Below are positions 25,173 to 34,099 of a stretch of 64,000 nt of DNA, one piece after another. Positions within the stretch are counted from its first letter, which is position 1; each line of letters begins with the position of its first letter. The translations under genes and the position numbers were made by a program. The notes beneath the pieces were generated by a model. The model was not told the origin of the DNA, did not search any database, and saw nothing but the letters and a program-made list of their open reading frames with translations. The DNA is taken from the NCBI GenBank assembly GCA_021647405.1, contig JAKIUU010000006.1, positions 1 through 64,000 on the forward strand, written 5' to 3'. The stretch is from Flavobacteriaceae bacterium (GTDB taxonomy: Bacteria > Bacteroidota > Bacteroidia > Flavobacteriales > Flavobacteriaceae).

Positions 25173-26588
25173 TTATTCTTTAATTAATTTAATTGTTCTT
25201 ATCCCTTCTTTGGTCATTAATTCTACAAAGTATATGCCACTACTTAACAATTTAACATTAATTTCTTTAAAGTTTTTATGTATGCTTTTTACCTGCTTAC
25301 CTTGTACTGAATAAATGGTTAACTTTTGCAACTTACTTATATCGCCATTAAGATATATCATTTCTGTGGCTGGATTTGGATATAATTTTAAAGATATTGC
25401 TTGGTTAAAGTCATTAACCCCTAAGGTACAGGTTGTATCTCTGCCACCATCCGTTATTGTCCAAGTATTTGTAGTTGTTAAAGCAGTTCGTGCAGCTTCG
25501 CCGGCACAATACTGACTATTCCCACCATCAAAGGTAATTCCTGTTGGTATGGCAGTTTCACCTGCACTTGTATTTAAAGTACGCCAACCTATGAGCGTAT
25601 TGTCATAATTGGCGGTTGATAAAGTAACGCCTGAAAACATACCTGCCATATTTGTAACACTGCTAATATCCCAACTACTTAAATCTTGATTAAAAGAAGT
25701 AGCATTAAAAAACATAACAACCATATCGGTTACATTGCTTACATTCCAATTGCTTATTTTGCCATTAAAAGCTGTAGCATCACGAAACATAAAAATCATA
25801 CTGGTGACATTGCTTACATTCCAACTATCTAAATTTTGATTAAAAGCGGTAGCACCAAAAAACATATAAGTCATATTGGTTACACTGCTTACATTCCAAT
25901 TACTTAAATCTTGATTAAAAGCAGTAGCTTGGGTAAACATAGTGCTCATATTGTTTACCGCTGCCGTATTCCATATACCTATATTTTGATTAAAAGAAGT
26001 AGCGTAGTAAAACATACCATTCATATTGTTTACCGCCGCCGTATTCCATGCACTTATATCTGCGTTAAAAGCAGTAGCTTGGTTAAACATATAACTCATA
26101 TCTGTTACACTACTTAAATCTGGAACATCGGTAGCATTGCTTGTTAAATTACCACATCCCCTAAAAGCTCTAGCCATTGAAGTCCATATATTGGTTCCCC
26201 ATTGCTCTATGGTTTTTATCTTTGACGCATTTGTTGTCGCACCATTAAAATATATTCGCGGAAAAGTTCCTGTTATTTTTACTGTATATGTCCCTGCTGT
26301 AGTATAAGTATGCGTAGCGTTCCCTGTTTGTGCTGTAGACGTCGAACTATCGCCCCAATTTACGCTGTAGTTATAGCCAGATCCTGTTGTAGGAATGGTT
26401 ATAGACTCGCTTGCCGTTATTGTTTGCCAAGTGGTAATAAAGTCTGAACCAGTGGTCGTTTTATTAGGCTTGATTTTTTTTAAACCAACTTTTGTTGTTG
26501 GCGTTATTTTAATTTTTAGATGGTTATTATAAGCAAATATAAAACTTGCGGAAAATAATAATGCCAAAAATAAAGCAGTATTTTTCAT
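25173..26588 (-). CDS. Secreted BspA-like repeat protein with PKD-like domain and T9SS tail
   Basis: 471 residues. Signal peptide (FLALLFSASFIFA); a PKD-like domain at about 50-110 with VNWGDSSTSTAQTG and THTYTTAGTYTVKI; then six full 25-residue repeats (MFxxATAFNQDLSxWNVSSVTNM, the DUF285/BspA-type surface repeat) plus a partial seventh; and a C-terminal type A sorting domain (LYPNPATEMIYLNG...KLIKE) of the type IX secretion system. A surface-displayed or released protein; binding role inferred. The gene is alone between convergent rluA and the argH end. A typical promoter box is not clear. Confidence 0.9.
   Translation of the reverse strand: MKNTALFLALLFSASFIFAYNNHLKIKITPTTKVGLKKIKPNKTTTGSDFITTWQTITASESITIPTTGSGYNYSVNWGDSSTSTAQTGNATHTYTTAGTYTVKITGTFPRIYFNGATTNASKIKTIEQWGTNIWTSMARAFRGCGNLTSNATDVPDLSSVTDMSYMFNQATAFNADISAWNTAAVNNMNGMFYYATSFNQNIGIWNTAAVNNMSTMFTQATAFNQDLSNWNVSSVTNMTYMFFGATAFNQNLDSWNVSNVTSMIFMFRDATAFNGKISNWNVSNVTDMVVMFFNATSFNQDLSSWDISSVTNMAGMFSGVTLSTANYDNTLIGWRTLNTSAGETAIPTGITFDGGNSQYCAGEAARTALTTTNTWTITDGGRDTTCTLGVNDFNQAISLKLYPNPATEMIYLNGDISKLQKLTIYSVQGKQVKSIHKNFKEINVKLLSSGIYFVELMTKEGIRTIKLIKE
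25620..26130 (-). repeat. 75-bp tandem repeats of the BspA-like gene
   Basis: Six and a half in-frame 75-bp units encode the MF-x-x-A-T-(A/S)-F-N repeat. The middle units split into two subtypes, one with WNTAAVNNM (units 1-2) and one with WNVS(S/N)VT(N/D)M (units 3-5), which suggests stepwise duplication. Confidence 0.8.
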
Positions 26589-26725
26589 AATTTTTAGTTA
26601 ATTAGTGCACGCAAGATACTTTAAAAAAAGGATTTAGAATAAAGCCCTTTTTAATAGGATTTAAAAAATAAAACTCCTGCACCAAAAAAAAATAATACAG
26701 AAGTTTTAAGCAACTAACCAAAAAA

Positions 26726-28003
26726 CTAAATCTTATTTTTCTTTTCTACTATTTTATCTAAACACAAATTACCCAAGCTTCCTAAATGTGTATGTTCAAC
26801 TTTTTTATCGGGATTAAAAGAACCTTCTTGGATGTTTTTACCCACAATTTTATACGCCTCTCTAAAAGGCTCTCCGTTTTGTACCAACTTATTTACTTCT
26901 TCTACGCTAAACAAATAATTGTACTTTTTGTCTGATAAAATTGTCTTATTCACTTGAATGTTTTTTAAAGAATACGTCAACATTTCTAAACACGATTTTA
27001 AGGTAGAAAACGCTGGAATCAATCCTTCTTTAAGCAATTGTAAATCGCGGTGGTAACCACTGGGTAAATTACTCGTAATTAAAGTAAATTCGTAAGGCAA
27101 GGCCTGTAATTTATTACACTTCCCGCGTATCAATTCAAATACATCGGGATTCTTTTTATGCGGCATAATGCTCGAGCCCGTTGTGAGTTCGTCCGGAAAG
27201 GAAATAAAACCAAAATTCTGACTCATATACAGACAAATATCCATACTCATTTTAGATAAAGTACTCGCCACCGCACTCAGGGCAAAAGCCACGCCTTTTT
27301 CAAGTTTACCACGACTCATTTGTGCGGCAACCGCATTGTATTTTAAGGTTTCGAAACCGAGCTCTTTTGTTGTAAAAGCGCGATCAATCGGAAAAGAACT
27401 GCCATAACCCGCAGCAGAGCCTAAGGGATTTTGATCGGCCATTTTATAGGCGGCTTTAATAAAATAAATATCGTCAATCAAGGTTTCGGCGTAAGCCGAA
27501 AACCACAAACCAAATGACGACGGCATGGCAATTTGTAAATGGGTATAACCCGGCAGTAGCACTTCTTTGTACTGTTCGGCCAAAGAAATCAGTAAATCAA
27601 ATAAGTCATCTACTTCTGTTTGAATTTCATTTAAAGCGTCCTTAACATATAAGTGTACATCTACCAAAACCTGATCATTTCTAGACCGTGCTGTATGAAT
27701 TTTTTTACCTGTATCGCCTAATTTTTCGGTCAACAGAAATTCGATTTTAGAATGCACATCTTCAAAAGTATCTTCAATGGTAAATTTGCCATCTTCTATT
27801 GTTTTTAAAATAGTAGCTAATTCTGTCTCTAAATCAGACAATTCATCGGCGCTAAGCAAACCAATTTCATGCAACATTTTGGCATGGGCCACATTGCCCA
27901 TCACATCGTATTTTGCCAAAATTAAATCTAATGCCCTGTCGTTACCAACGGTAAATAAGTCAATTTTTTTGTCGGTTGAAAAACCTTTGTCCCAGAGTTT
28001 CAT
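26726..28003 (-). CDS. argH: Argininosuccinate lyase
   Basis: 425 residues. Fumarase/aspartase superfamily: DVHSKIEFLL near 102-111, TARSRNDQVLVD near 124-135, and the signature loop GSSIMPHKKNPDVFE near 270-284. It cleaves argininosuccinate to arginine and fumarate, the last step of arginine synthesis. Last gene of the arginine operon, but separated from argE' by 310 bp packed with palindromic repeats, so its expression may differ from the rest. Confidence 0.97.
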   Translation of the reverse strand: MKLWDKGFSTDKKIDLFTVGNDRALDLILAKYDVMGNVAHAKMLHEIGLLSADELSDLETELATILKTIEDGKFTIEDTFEDVHSKIEFLLTEKLGDTGKKIHTARSRNDQVLVDVHLYVKDALNEIQTEVDDLFDLLISLAEQYKEVLLPGYTHLQIAMPSSFGLWFSAYAETLIDDIYFIKAAYKMADQNPLGSAAGYGSSFPIDRAFTTKELGFETLKYNAVAAQMSRGKLEKGVAFALSAVASTLSKMSMDICLYMSQNFGFISFPDELTTGSSIMPHKKNPDVFELIRGKCNKLQALPYEFTLITSNLPSGYHRDLQLLKEGLIPAFSTLKSCLEMLTYSLKNIQVNKTILSDKKYNYLFSVEEVNKLVQNGEPFREAYKIVGKNIQEGSFNPDKKVEHTHLGSLGNLCLDKIVEKKNKI

Positions 28004-28213
28004 AATTTTTTATTTTTTTGTCTTTGTTAATCCCGATAGTAATCGGGATGTGGCCTGCCCGTACCAAACGGTACGTTCGGGCGGGCAATCTCTTGATTAA
28101 ATGTTCAATTTTAATTTATGTTATTTTAATTTATGTTATTTTAATTTCATGTAAAATTAAAAACACACCCCTAACCCCTCTCAAGAGGGGAATTTATAAT
28201 ATTTAAACTTCCG

Positions 28214-28307
28214 ATTGTCATATTGAGCCGTGCCTGCGGCAGGCAGGCGCAGTCGAAATATCTCTTTTAATCGTTTTGAGATTCTTCACTTCGTTCAGAA
28301 TGACAAT
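28214..28307. repeat. 94-bp palindromic element with terminal inverted repeats
   Basis: ATTGTCAT at 28214-28221 and ATGACAAT at 28300-28307 are perfect inverted termini; inside, GAAATATCTC faces GAGATTCTTC. The element is itself interrupted at 28228-28247 by the 20-bp G+C-rich insert; removing it restores TTGAGCGCAGTCGAAAT. Confidence 0.7.
28228..28247. repeat. 20-bp G+C-rich insert, copy 2
   Basis: CCGTGCCTGCGGCAGGCAGG, 17/20 identical to the insert at 6275-6294, with a perfect GCCTGC-G-GCAGGC palindrome inside. Confidence 0.7.
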
Positions 28308-28313
28308 TAATAT

Positions 28314-29372
28314 TTATAATATTTCTTTTAATATTTTTATATACAAATCAATGCCTTCTTCTATTTCTTTGATGTAAATAAATTCATCGGCTGTATGCGA
28401 TCGCAAACTTTGTCCTGGTCCTAATTTTAATGATGGACAATCGAGTACAGCTTGATCTGAAAGCGTTGGCGACCCATAAGTTTCTCTTCCTAATTTGATT
28501 CCTGCCTGAACAACAGGATGGTTTTTTGGTATGGATGACGCGTTTAATCTAAGTGACCGTGCCACTACTGTAGATTTTACATTTGAGTGTATAATTTCTA
28601 AAACTTCTTGATTGCTATAAGCATCGGTAACCCGAATATCTACTACGTAATTACAACTGGCGGGAATAACATTGTGCTGACTTCCTGCCTTAATTTGTGT
28701 AACAGTCATTTTAACTTTTCCTAATGTGTCGGATTGTATTGGGAATTCGAAATTCTGAAACCAATTAATATCATTTATGGCATTATAAATGGCGTTATCT
28801 CCAATACCGTGAGCGGCGTGACCTGGCGTTCCTTTTGCTTCGCAATCTAGAACCAACAAGCCTTTTTCGGCTATGGCCAATTGCATCAAAGTTGGTTCGC
28901 CAATAATGGCAAAATCAATTGGAGGGATAATTTTCAACATGCTGTTTAATCCGTTTGGACCCGAGCTTTCTTCTTCGGCAGAAGCCACAATTACAAAGTT
29001 GTATTTCAAGTTGTTTCTCTCATAAAAATAAGTAAATGTTGCAAGTAACGATACCAAACACCCCCCTGCATCATTGCTCCCCAGTCCGTATAATTTACCA
29101 TTTGAAACTTCAGGATTAAATGGGTTTTTAGTATAGCCTTTATTTGGTTTTACCGTGTCGTGATGCGAGTTTAACAATATCGTTTTTTTAGCTGTATCAA
29201 AATGTTTGTTTTTTGCCCAAACATTGTGTTTGTCGCTTTCAAATTTTATTTTGTGGCCAGAAAACCACTGCATTATTAGAAGTGCTGTTTCATTTTCTTC
29301 GCCTGAAAAAGATTGCTTCGAAATTAATTTTTTAAGCAACTCTATTGCTTCTTTAGTTAACTGATCTGTCAT
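28314..29372 (-). CDS. argE': N-acyl-ornithine/citrulline deacylase, M20 family (ArgE')
   Basis: 352 residues, cytoplasmic metallopeptidase fold. Metal and catalytic residues are present: LLNSHHDTVKP (His and Asp), GSNDAGGC, and AEEESSGPNG (catalytic Glu pair). In this pathway the carbamoyltransferase acts on an N-acylated ornithine, so this enzyme most likely removes the acyl group (succinyl or acetyl) from N-acylcitrulline. The start shares one base with the argB stop. Often annotated as acetylornithine deacetylase; the Ser90 of ArgF' argues for a succinyl group. Confidence 0.88.
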   Translation of the reverse strand: MTDQLTKEAIELLKKLISKQSFSGEENETALLIMQWFSGHKIKFESDKHNVWAKNKHFDTAKKTILLNSHHDTVKPNKGYTKNPFNPEVSNGKLYGLGSNDAGGCLVSLLATFTYFYERNNLKYNFVIVASAEEESSGPNGLNSMLKIIPPIDFAIIGEPTLMQLAIAEKGLLVLDCEAKGTPGHAAHGIGDNAIYNAINDINWFQNFEFPIQSDTLGKVKMTVTQIKAGSQHNVIPASCNYVVDIRVTDAYSNQEVLEIIHSNVKSTVVARSLRLNASSIPKNHPVVQAGIKLGRETYGSPTLSDQAVLDCPSLKLGPGQSLRSHTADEFIYIKEIEEGIDLYIKILKEIL

Positions 29373-30154
29373 TATTTTAAACTTAATGTTGTGTGTAAAT
29401 TTTCGGTATTTGCAATAAGCGATGCGTCGCCAATCTTAACTTTGCCAACCCCTTTTTCTAAGGCTCTAAAGCAATTGTGAATCTTTGGCAGCATGCCTTC
29501 TGAAATAATTCCGTCATCTACAAGTTGTTCGTATTTTTTAATATTTATTTTAGGAATTACGGAGTCTTTATTCTCAATAGCTGACAACACGCCTTTGAGT
29601 TCAAAAACATAATTGAGTTCTACTTCAAAAAAAGCGCTCATTGCGATGGCAATTTCTGAAGCAATTGTATCTGCATTGGTATTTAAAAGTTGCCCGCTTT
29701 TATCGTGTGTAATGGCACAAAAAACAGGGGTTATATCGTTATAAATAAACAACTTAATCGTTTTTCCGTTTACATTAACAATATCGCCAACAAAACCATA
29801 ATCAACATTTTTTACGAGTCTTTTACCCGATAAAATTAGATTGGCATCGGCACCTGTAAAACCTATGGCATTACAAGAGTTTGCTTGTAGCTTTGTTACT
29901 ATATTTTTATTGATAAGACCCGCATACACCATTACCGCTATGTCTAAATTTTCTTTATCGGTTACCCTTCTTCCATCAACCATCTTAGGTTTCAAACCCA
30001 AACTATTTGCCAATTTTGTAGCCGATTTTCCGCCGCCATGAACCAAAATTTTAGGTTCTTTAATGGCAGCAAAATTCTTTAAAAACAAACTTAATTGTTG
30101 TTTATCTTCAATAATATTACCCCCTATTTTTACTATTTTAAGTGTTTGTTTCAT
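29372..30154 (-). CDS. argB: N-acylglutamate kinase
   Basis: 260 residues, amino-acid kinase fold. The start VKIGGNIIED and the loop VHGGGKSATKLANSLG bind ATP and substrate; LNTNADTIASEIA is the family's second conserved block. It phosphorylates N-acetyl- or N-succinylglutamate in the second step of arginine synthesis. It sits between argF' (84 bp upstream, with a short palindrome) and argE' (1-bp overlap). Confidence 0.95.
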   Translation of the reverse strand: MKQTLKIVKIGGNIIEDKQQLSLFLKNFAAIKEPKILVHGGGKSATKLANSLGLKPKMVDGRRVTDKENLDIAVMVYAGLINKNIVTKLQANSCNAIGFTGADANLILSGKRLVKNVDYGFVGDIVNVNGKTIKLFIYNDITPVFCAITHDKSGQLLNTNADTIASEIAIAMSAFFEVELNYVFELKGVLSAIENKDSVIPKINIKKYEQLVDDGIISEGMLPKIHNCFRALEKGVGKVKIGDASLIANTENLHTTLSLK

Positions 30155-30238
30155 TTTAATTTATTTTCCCTTCGGTTTTTCTCTCTACATTGCTCCCGCC
30201 TAAGTCGGGCAGACAGAATGACATTGCTCAGGGTAACA

Positions 30239-31189
30239 TTATTTAATATTTTCTAAAATTTTCTTCAACACAATTTGCGCAGAAAATGTTCTGTTATTGG
30301 CTTGCGCAATAACAATTGAATTTTGAGAATCTAACACATCATCGGCAACCACAACATTTCTTCTAACAGGTAAACAGTGCATAAACTTGGCGTTGTTTGT
30401 CAGTTTCATTTTATGGGTAGTTATCATCCAATCGGCATCGGTTTTTAAAATTTCTCCATACTTTTTATAGGCACTCCAATTTTTAACATAGATAAAATCG
30501 GCATTTTGAAAGGCTTTATCCTGATTGTATTCTATACTTGCCTTCTTGGTTATTTCTGAATCCAATTCATAACCTTTGGGATGTGTTATGACAAAATTAG
30601 CTTCTTGCAACTGCATCATTTCAATAAAAGAATTGGCCACAGCATGCGGTAATGCTTTGGGATGTGGCGCCCAAGACAATACAACTTTGGGTTTCTTTAG
30701 CGCTTTAAATTCTTCAATGGTAATGGCGTCAGCCAATGCCTGTAGTGGATGCCCTTTGGCGCTTTCCATATTGATTATAGGAACATTGGCATATTTTAAA
30801 AAGCCATTAATCACCTCATCTTGACAGTCTTTTTCTCTATCTTTTAACTTGGCAAAAGCCCTTACAGCTATCACATCACAATACTGAGAAACGACTTGAG
30901 CTGCCTCTTTGATATGTTCTGAATTTGAGTCTTTCATAACCGTGCCATCTTCAAATTCTAGCGCCCAACCATCGCTCCCAAAATTCATTACCATAACATC
31001 CATCCCCAAATTTATGGCGGCTTTTTGAGTGCTCAATCGGGTTCTTAAACTTGGATTAAAAAACAACAGACCCAATGTTTTATGCTTCCCCAAACCTTTG
31101 TGTTTTGTAGGGTTACCTTTTAAATCAATAGCTTCTTCTATTGTTTTTTGAATGTCTTTAACATCCGATATGTTTATAAAATTATTCAT
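30239..31189 (-). CDS. argF': N-succinylornithine carbamoyltransferase (ArgF')
   Basis: 316 residues, aligning without gaps to Bacteroides fragilis ArgF' as I recall that sequence. Carbamoyl-phosphate loop FFNPSLRTRLSTQ (43-55) and the HCLPVRRN motif near 277-284 are intact. The specificity position 90 is Ser (SNS90-EH): acetylornithine enzymes have Glu there and the B. fragilis succinylornithine enzyme has Pro, and published swaps of Glu to Ser, Ala, Pro or Val gave succinylornithine activity. So this is predicted to use N-succinyl-L-ornithine. Overlaps argD by 8 nt. Confidence 0.9.
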   Translation of the reverse strand: MNNFINISDVKDIQKTIEEAIDLKGNPTKHKGLGKHKTLGLLFFNPSLRTRLSTQKAAINLGMDVMVMNFGSDGWALEFEDGTVMKDSNSEHIKEAAQVVSQYCDVIAVRAFAKLKDREKDCQDEVINGFLKYANVPIINMESAKGHPLQALADAITIEEFKALKKPKVVLSWAPHPKALPHAVANSFIEMMQLQEANFVITHPKGYELDSEITKKASIEYNQDKAFQNADFIYVKNWSAYKKYGEILKTDADWMITTHKMKLTNNAKFMHCLPVRRNVVVADDVLDSQNSIVIAQANNRTFSAQIVLKKILENIK

Positions 31190-32312
31190 CTAACAAACTT
31201 TTTAAGGCCTTTATAAAAATGGCGATATGTTCTTTATTTATATTTAAGGGTGGTAAAATTCGCAACAGATTTTTATTGTTAGATCCGCCCGTAAAAATGT
31301 GTTTGTCGAAAATTAATTTCTTTCTCAGCTCACCTACTTCAAAATCAAATTCTAAACCCAACATTAAGCCCTTTCCTTTAACTTTTTTAACTTTTGAAAT
31401 ACTTTTGATCTCTTCTAAAAAATACCTATTAACTTCATTTACATTGGCTAATAATTGTTCTTTTTTAATGACATCTAATACCGAAATTGCAGCTGTACAC
31501 GCCAAATGATTGCCACCAAAAGTAGTGCCCAACATGCCGAATTTGGCTTTGTGTTTTTTATGAATTAAAGTACCTCCAATAGGAAATCCATTGCCCATCC
31601 CTTTGGCTGTGGTAATAATATCGGGTTGGATATTATGGTGCTGAAAGGCAAAAAATTGGCCACTTCGGCCATAACCTGATTGAATTTCGTCTAAAATTAA
31701 CAAAACCTCCTTTTTATTGCACACTTCTTGAAGTGCCTTAAAAAATTCAGTTGTGCCTTCATCTAAACCACCAACCCCCTGAATACCTTCAACAATTACT
31801 GCTGCTACATCGCCCTCTTGTAATTCTTGCCTAACCAATCCAATGGCATTCAGGGGTAAGAAAGTGGTTTTTTGTTGTTTATTTAATGGCGCGTTAATTT
31901 TTTTATTATCGGTTGCTGCTACTGCTGCCGAGGTGCGTCCGTGAAAACTATTTTTAAAAGCCACAATTCTGCTTTTACCTGTTTTAAAGGAAGCTAATTT
32001 TAGGGCGTTTTCATTGGCTTCGGCACCCGAATTACACAAAAATAAATTGTAATTCTCGCAACCTGAAACCGCTCCTAATTTCCGTGCTAATTCTTGCTGC
32101 AACGGATTTTGAATGGAGTTTGAATAAAAGCCCATTTTAATTAACTGCTCTGTTAATGTAGCAACATATTCTGGGTGGGTATGGCCAATTGAAATAACGC
32201 CATGACCCCCATATAAATCTAAATATTTTGTGTTGTTTTTATCCCAGACATAAGCGCCTTTTGCTTTTACAGGCGTCACGTCATAAAGCGGATATACGTT
32301 GAATAGGTCCAT
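31182..32312 (-). CDS. argD: N-acylornithine aminotransferase
   Basis: 376 residues, class III PLP aminotransferase. GGHGVISIGHTHP at the N-terminus, SGAEANENALKLA, the Asp motif LILDEIQSGYGRSG and the PLP lysine in TTAKGMGNGFPIG are all present. It makes N-acylornithine from the semialdehyde and glutamate. Eight-nt overlap with argF' and 3-bp gap to proC suggest tight translational coupling. Confidence 0.95.
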   Translation of the reverse strand: MDLFNVYPLYDVTPVKAKGAYVWDKNNTKYLDLYGGHGVISIGHTHPEYVATLTEQLIKMGFYSNSIQNPLQQELARKLGAVSGCENYNLFLCNSGAEANENALKLASFKTGKSRIVAFKNSFHGRTSAAVAATDNKKINAPLNKQQKTTFLPLNAIGLVRQELQEGDVAAVIVEGIQGVGGLDEGTTEFFKALQEVCNKKEVLLILDEIQSGYGRSGQFFAFQHHNIQPDIITTAKGMGNGFPIGGTLIHKKHKAKFGMLGTTFGGNHLACTAAISVLDVIKKEQLLANVNEVNRYFLEEIKSISKVKKVKGKGLMLGLEFDFEVGELRKKLIFDKHIFTGGSNNKNLLRILPPLNINKEHIAIFIKALKSLLDE

Positions 32313-32315
32313 AAT

Positions 32316-33110
32316 TTAAATTTTATTTATTTTTTCAAACGACGTTACCAAACCTTTTATTAAAGCGGCACTTAAACCCTGTTGTTCCATTTCGTTTAAA
32401 CCCGAAATGGTACAACCACTTGGTGTGGTTACTTTATCAATTTCTTGTTCTGGATGATTACCCGATTCTACCAATAAACTCGCCGAACCTAAACAGGTGT
32501 ACATAGCCAATTCTTGGGCTTTTTTAGCTTCAAACCCCAATTGAACGGCTCCTTGCGCTGTAGCGCGGATGAGGCGCATCCAAAAAGCAATACCACTGGC
32601 GCAAATGACGGTGGCTGATTGCATCAACTTTTCATCAATACACATTGTGGTACCCAAGGCTCCAAAAATTGTTTTGGCTATGTTTATTTTTTTAATGCCT
32701 TTTTTATTAGCACTCAAACAGGTCATAGATTGTCCAACGGCTATAGCCGTATTGGGCATACTTCTAATAATGCCGATTTCGTTACCCAATACCTGTTCGA
32801 TTTCGGCTATCTTTCTACCTGTTACACACGAAATCACCGTATGTTTTTCTGAGTCTAAAACCGTTTTAATTTCTTCTAACACATTTTGTAATTGATTGGG
32901 TTGTACCGTTATTAATATGATATCTGAATCTGTGATTGCTTTTTTGTTATCCGATAAAATTGCCACTTTTGACAATTTTTGAAGTGCTGATAAAGAGCTT
33001 GTATTCCTTTTGGTTAAATACAATTGCTCGTAATTAAATTGACTCTGATTCAATATACCAAGTGCAATTGAATATCCTAAATTTCCTACTCCTATAATGG
33101 CTATTTTCAT
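32316..33110 (-). CDS. proC: Pyrroline-5-carboxylate reductase
   Basis: 264 residues. NAD(P)-binding start IAIIGVGNLGYSIALGIL, the RSMPNTAIAVGQS loop near 117-129, and the C-terminal TTPSGCTISGLNEME motif are diagnostic. It reduces pyrroline-5-carboxylate to proline. Its presence inside an arginine operon fits the shared glutamate/ornithine chemistry of the two pathways and is a usual arrangement in Flavobacteriaceae (from memory). Confidence 0.95.
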   Translation of the reverse strand: MKIAIIGVGNLGYSIALGILNQSQFNYEQLYLTKRNTSSLSALQKLSKVAILSDNKKAITDSDIILITVQPNQLQNVLEEIKTVLDSEKHTVISCVTGRKIAEIEQVLGNEIGIIRSMPNTAIAVGQSMTCLSANKKGIKKINIAKTIFGALGTTMCIDEKLMQSATVICASGIAFWMRLIRATAQGAVQLGFEAKKAQELAMYTCLGSASLLVESGNHPEQEIDKVTTPSGCTISGLNEMEQQGLSAALIKGLVTSFEKINKI

Positions 33111-33121
33111 GTTTTAAAATT

Positions 33122-34099
33122 TTAAAATGATGTCGCTTTTAAGTGCAAACCCTCTGTTTGTTTAAATCCAAAAATCAGGTTCATATTCTGAATGGCCTGC
33201 CCAGAGGCGCCTTTTAATAAATTGTCAATAACCGAAGTAATTAACAATGTGCCCTTGTGTTTTTCTAAATGGATAAAACAGTTGTTTGTGTTTACAACTT
33301 GTTTTAAATGAACAGGAATTTTTGAGATATGTGTAAAAGGGGCTTCCTTATAAAAATCTTCAAATAATTGAAAAGCCTCTTCTATACTTTTGTCGAAATC
33401 TAAATAGACAGAAGCAAAAATACCGCGGCTAAAATTCCCCCTATTGGGGATGAAAAACAAAGCCTCAGAAAAGTCTTTTTGCAAGCTTAGCAAACTTTCG
33501 CTTATTTCGTCTAAATGCTGATGCGTAAAGGCTTTATATAGCGAAAAATTATTATCTCTCCAGCTAAAGTGTGTTGTGTTACTTGGCGACACTCCTGCTC
33601 CTGTTGCCCCCGTTGTGGCATTAATATGCACTGCGCTTTTTAACAAATTATGTTTTGCCAATGGCAATAAAGCCAACTGGATTGCTGTTGCAAAACAACC
33701 CGGATTGGCAATATAATGCGCATTTTTGATGTTGTTTTTTTGCAATTCAGGAAGGCCATAAACAAACTCTTTTCCTTGAAAAACAGCCTCTTTTTTCAAT
33801 CTAAAGTCATTGCTTAAATCGATTATCTTCGTGGTTTTAGAAAACTGATTTTCTTCTAAAAACTTTTTCGAATGGCCGTGACCCAAACACAAAAATAAAA
33901 CACCGATTTCTGTATTTACAGTAGCTGTAAATTTTAAATCTATTGCACCCAATAAATCTTGATGCACATTGTAAATATAATTCCCTGCATTTGAAGTACT
34001 GTACACAAAATCAAGTTCAATTTTTGAATGGTTAATTACCAATCTAATCAACTCGCCTGCGGTGTAACCAGCACCCCCTACTATTCCTACTTTAATCAT
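33122..34099 (-). CDS. argC: N-acyl-gamma-glutamyl-phosphate reductase
   Basis: 325 residues. NADP-binding GIVGGAGYTAGELIRL at the start, catalytic cysteine in IANPGCFATA near 148-157, and the GATGAGVSPSNTTHFSWRD loop. It reduces the acylglutamyl phosphate made by ArgB. Overlaps argG by 4 nt; 11 bp before proC. Confidence 0.96.
   Translation of the reverse strand: MIKVGIVGGAGYTAGELIRLVINHSKIELDFVYSTSNAGNYIYNVHQDLLGAIDLKFTATVNTEIGVLFLCLGHGHSKKFLEENQFSKTTKIIDLSNDFRLKKEAVFQGKEFVYGLPELQKNNIKNAHYIANPGCFATAIQLALLPLAKHNLLKSAVHINATTGATGAGVSPSNTTHFSWRDNNFSLYKAFTHQHLDEISESLLSLQKDFSEALFFIPNRGNFSRGIFASVYLDFDKSIEEAFQLFEDFYKEAPFTHISKIPVHLKQVVNTNNCFIHLEKHKGTLLITSVIDNLLKGASGQAIQNMNLIFGFKQTEGLHLKATSF

Larger units (their letters stand above)
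28004..28313. repeat. Repeat-packed spacer between argE' and argH
   Basis: No gene. From left to right: ATCCCGAT-AGTA-ATCGGGAT (28030-28049); a hairpin GCCTGCCC...GGGCGGGC with an inner GTACC/GGTAC stem (28053-28086); two tandem copies of TTTTAATTTATGTTA (about 28109-28140); CCCCTC-TCAA-GAGGGG (about 28172-28187); and a 94-bp element with 8-bp terminal inverted repeats (28214-28307). The first, fourth and fifth are types of palindromic repeat seen widely in flavobacterial spacers (from memory). Possible effects: argH mRNA processing or attenuation. Confidence 0.75.

Noticed and set aside
28018..28206. 62-codon plus-strand open frame in the argE'-argH spacer
   Set aside because: It is made of palindromic and direct repeats (VILIYVILISCK is the TTTTAATTTATGTTA repeat).
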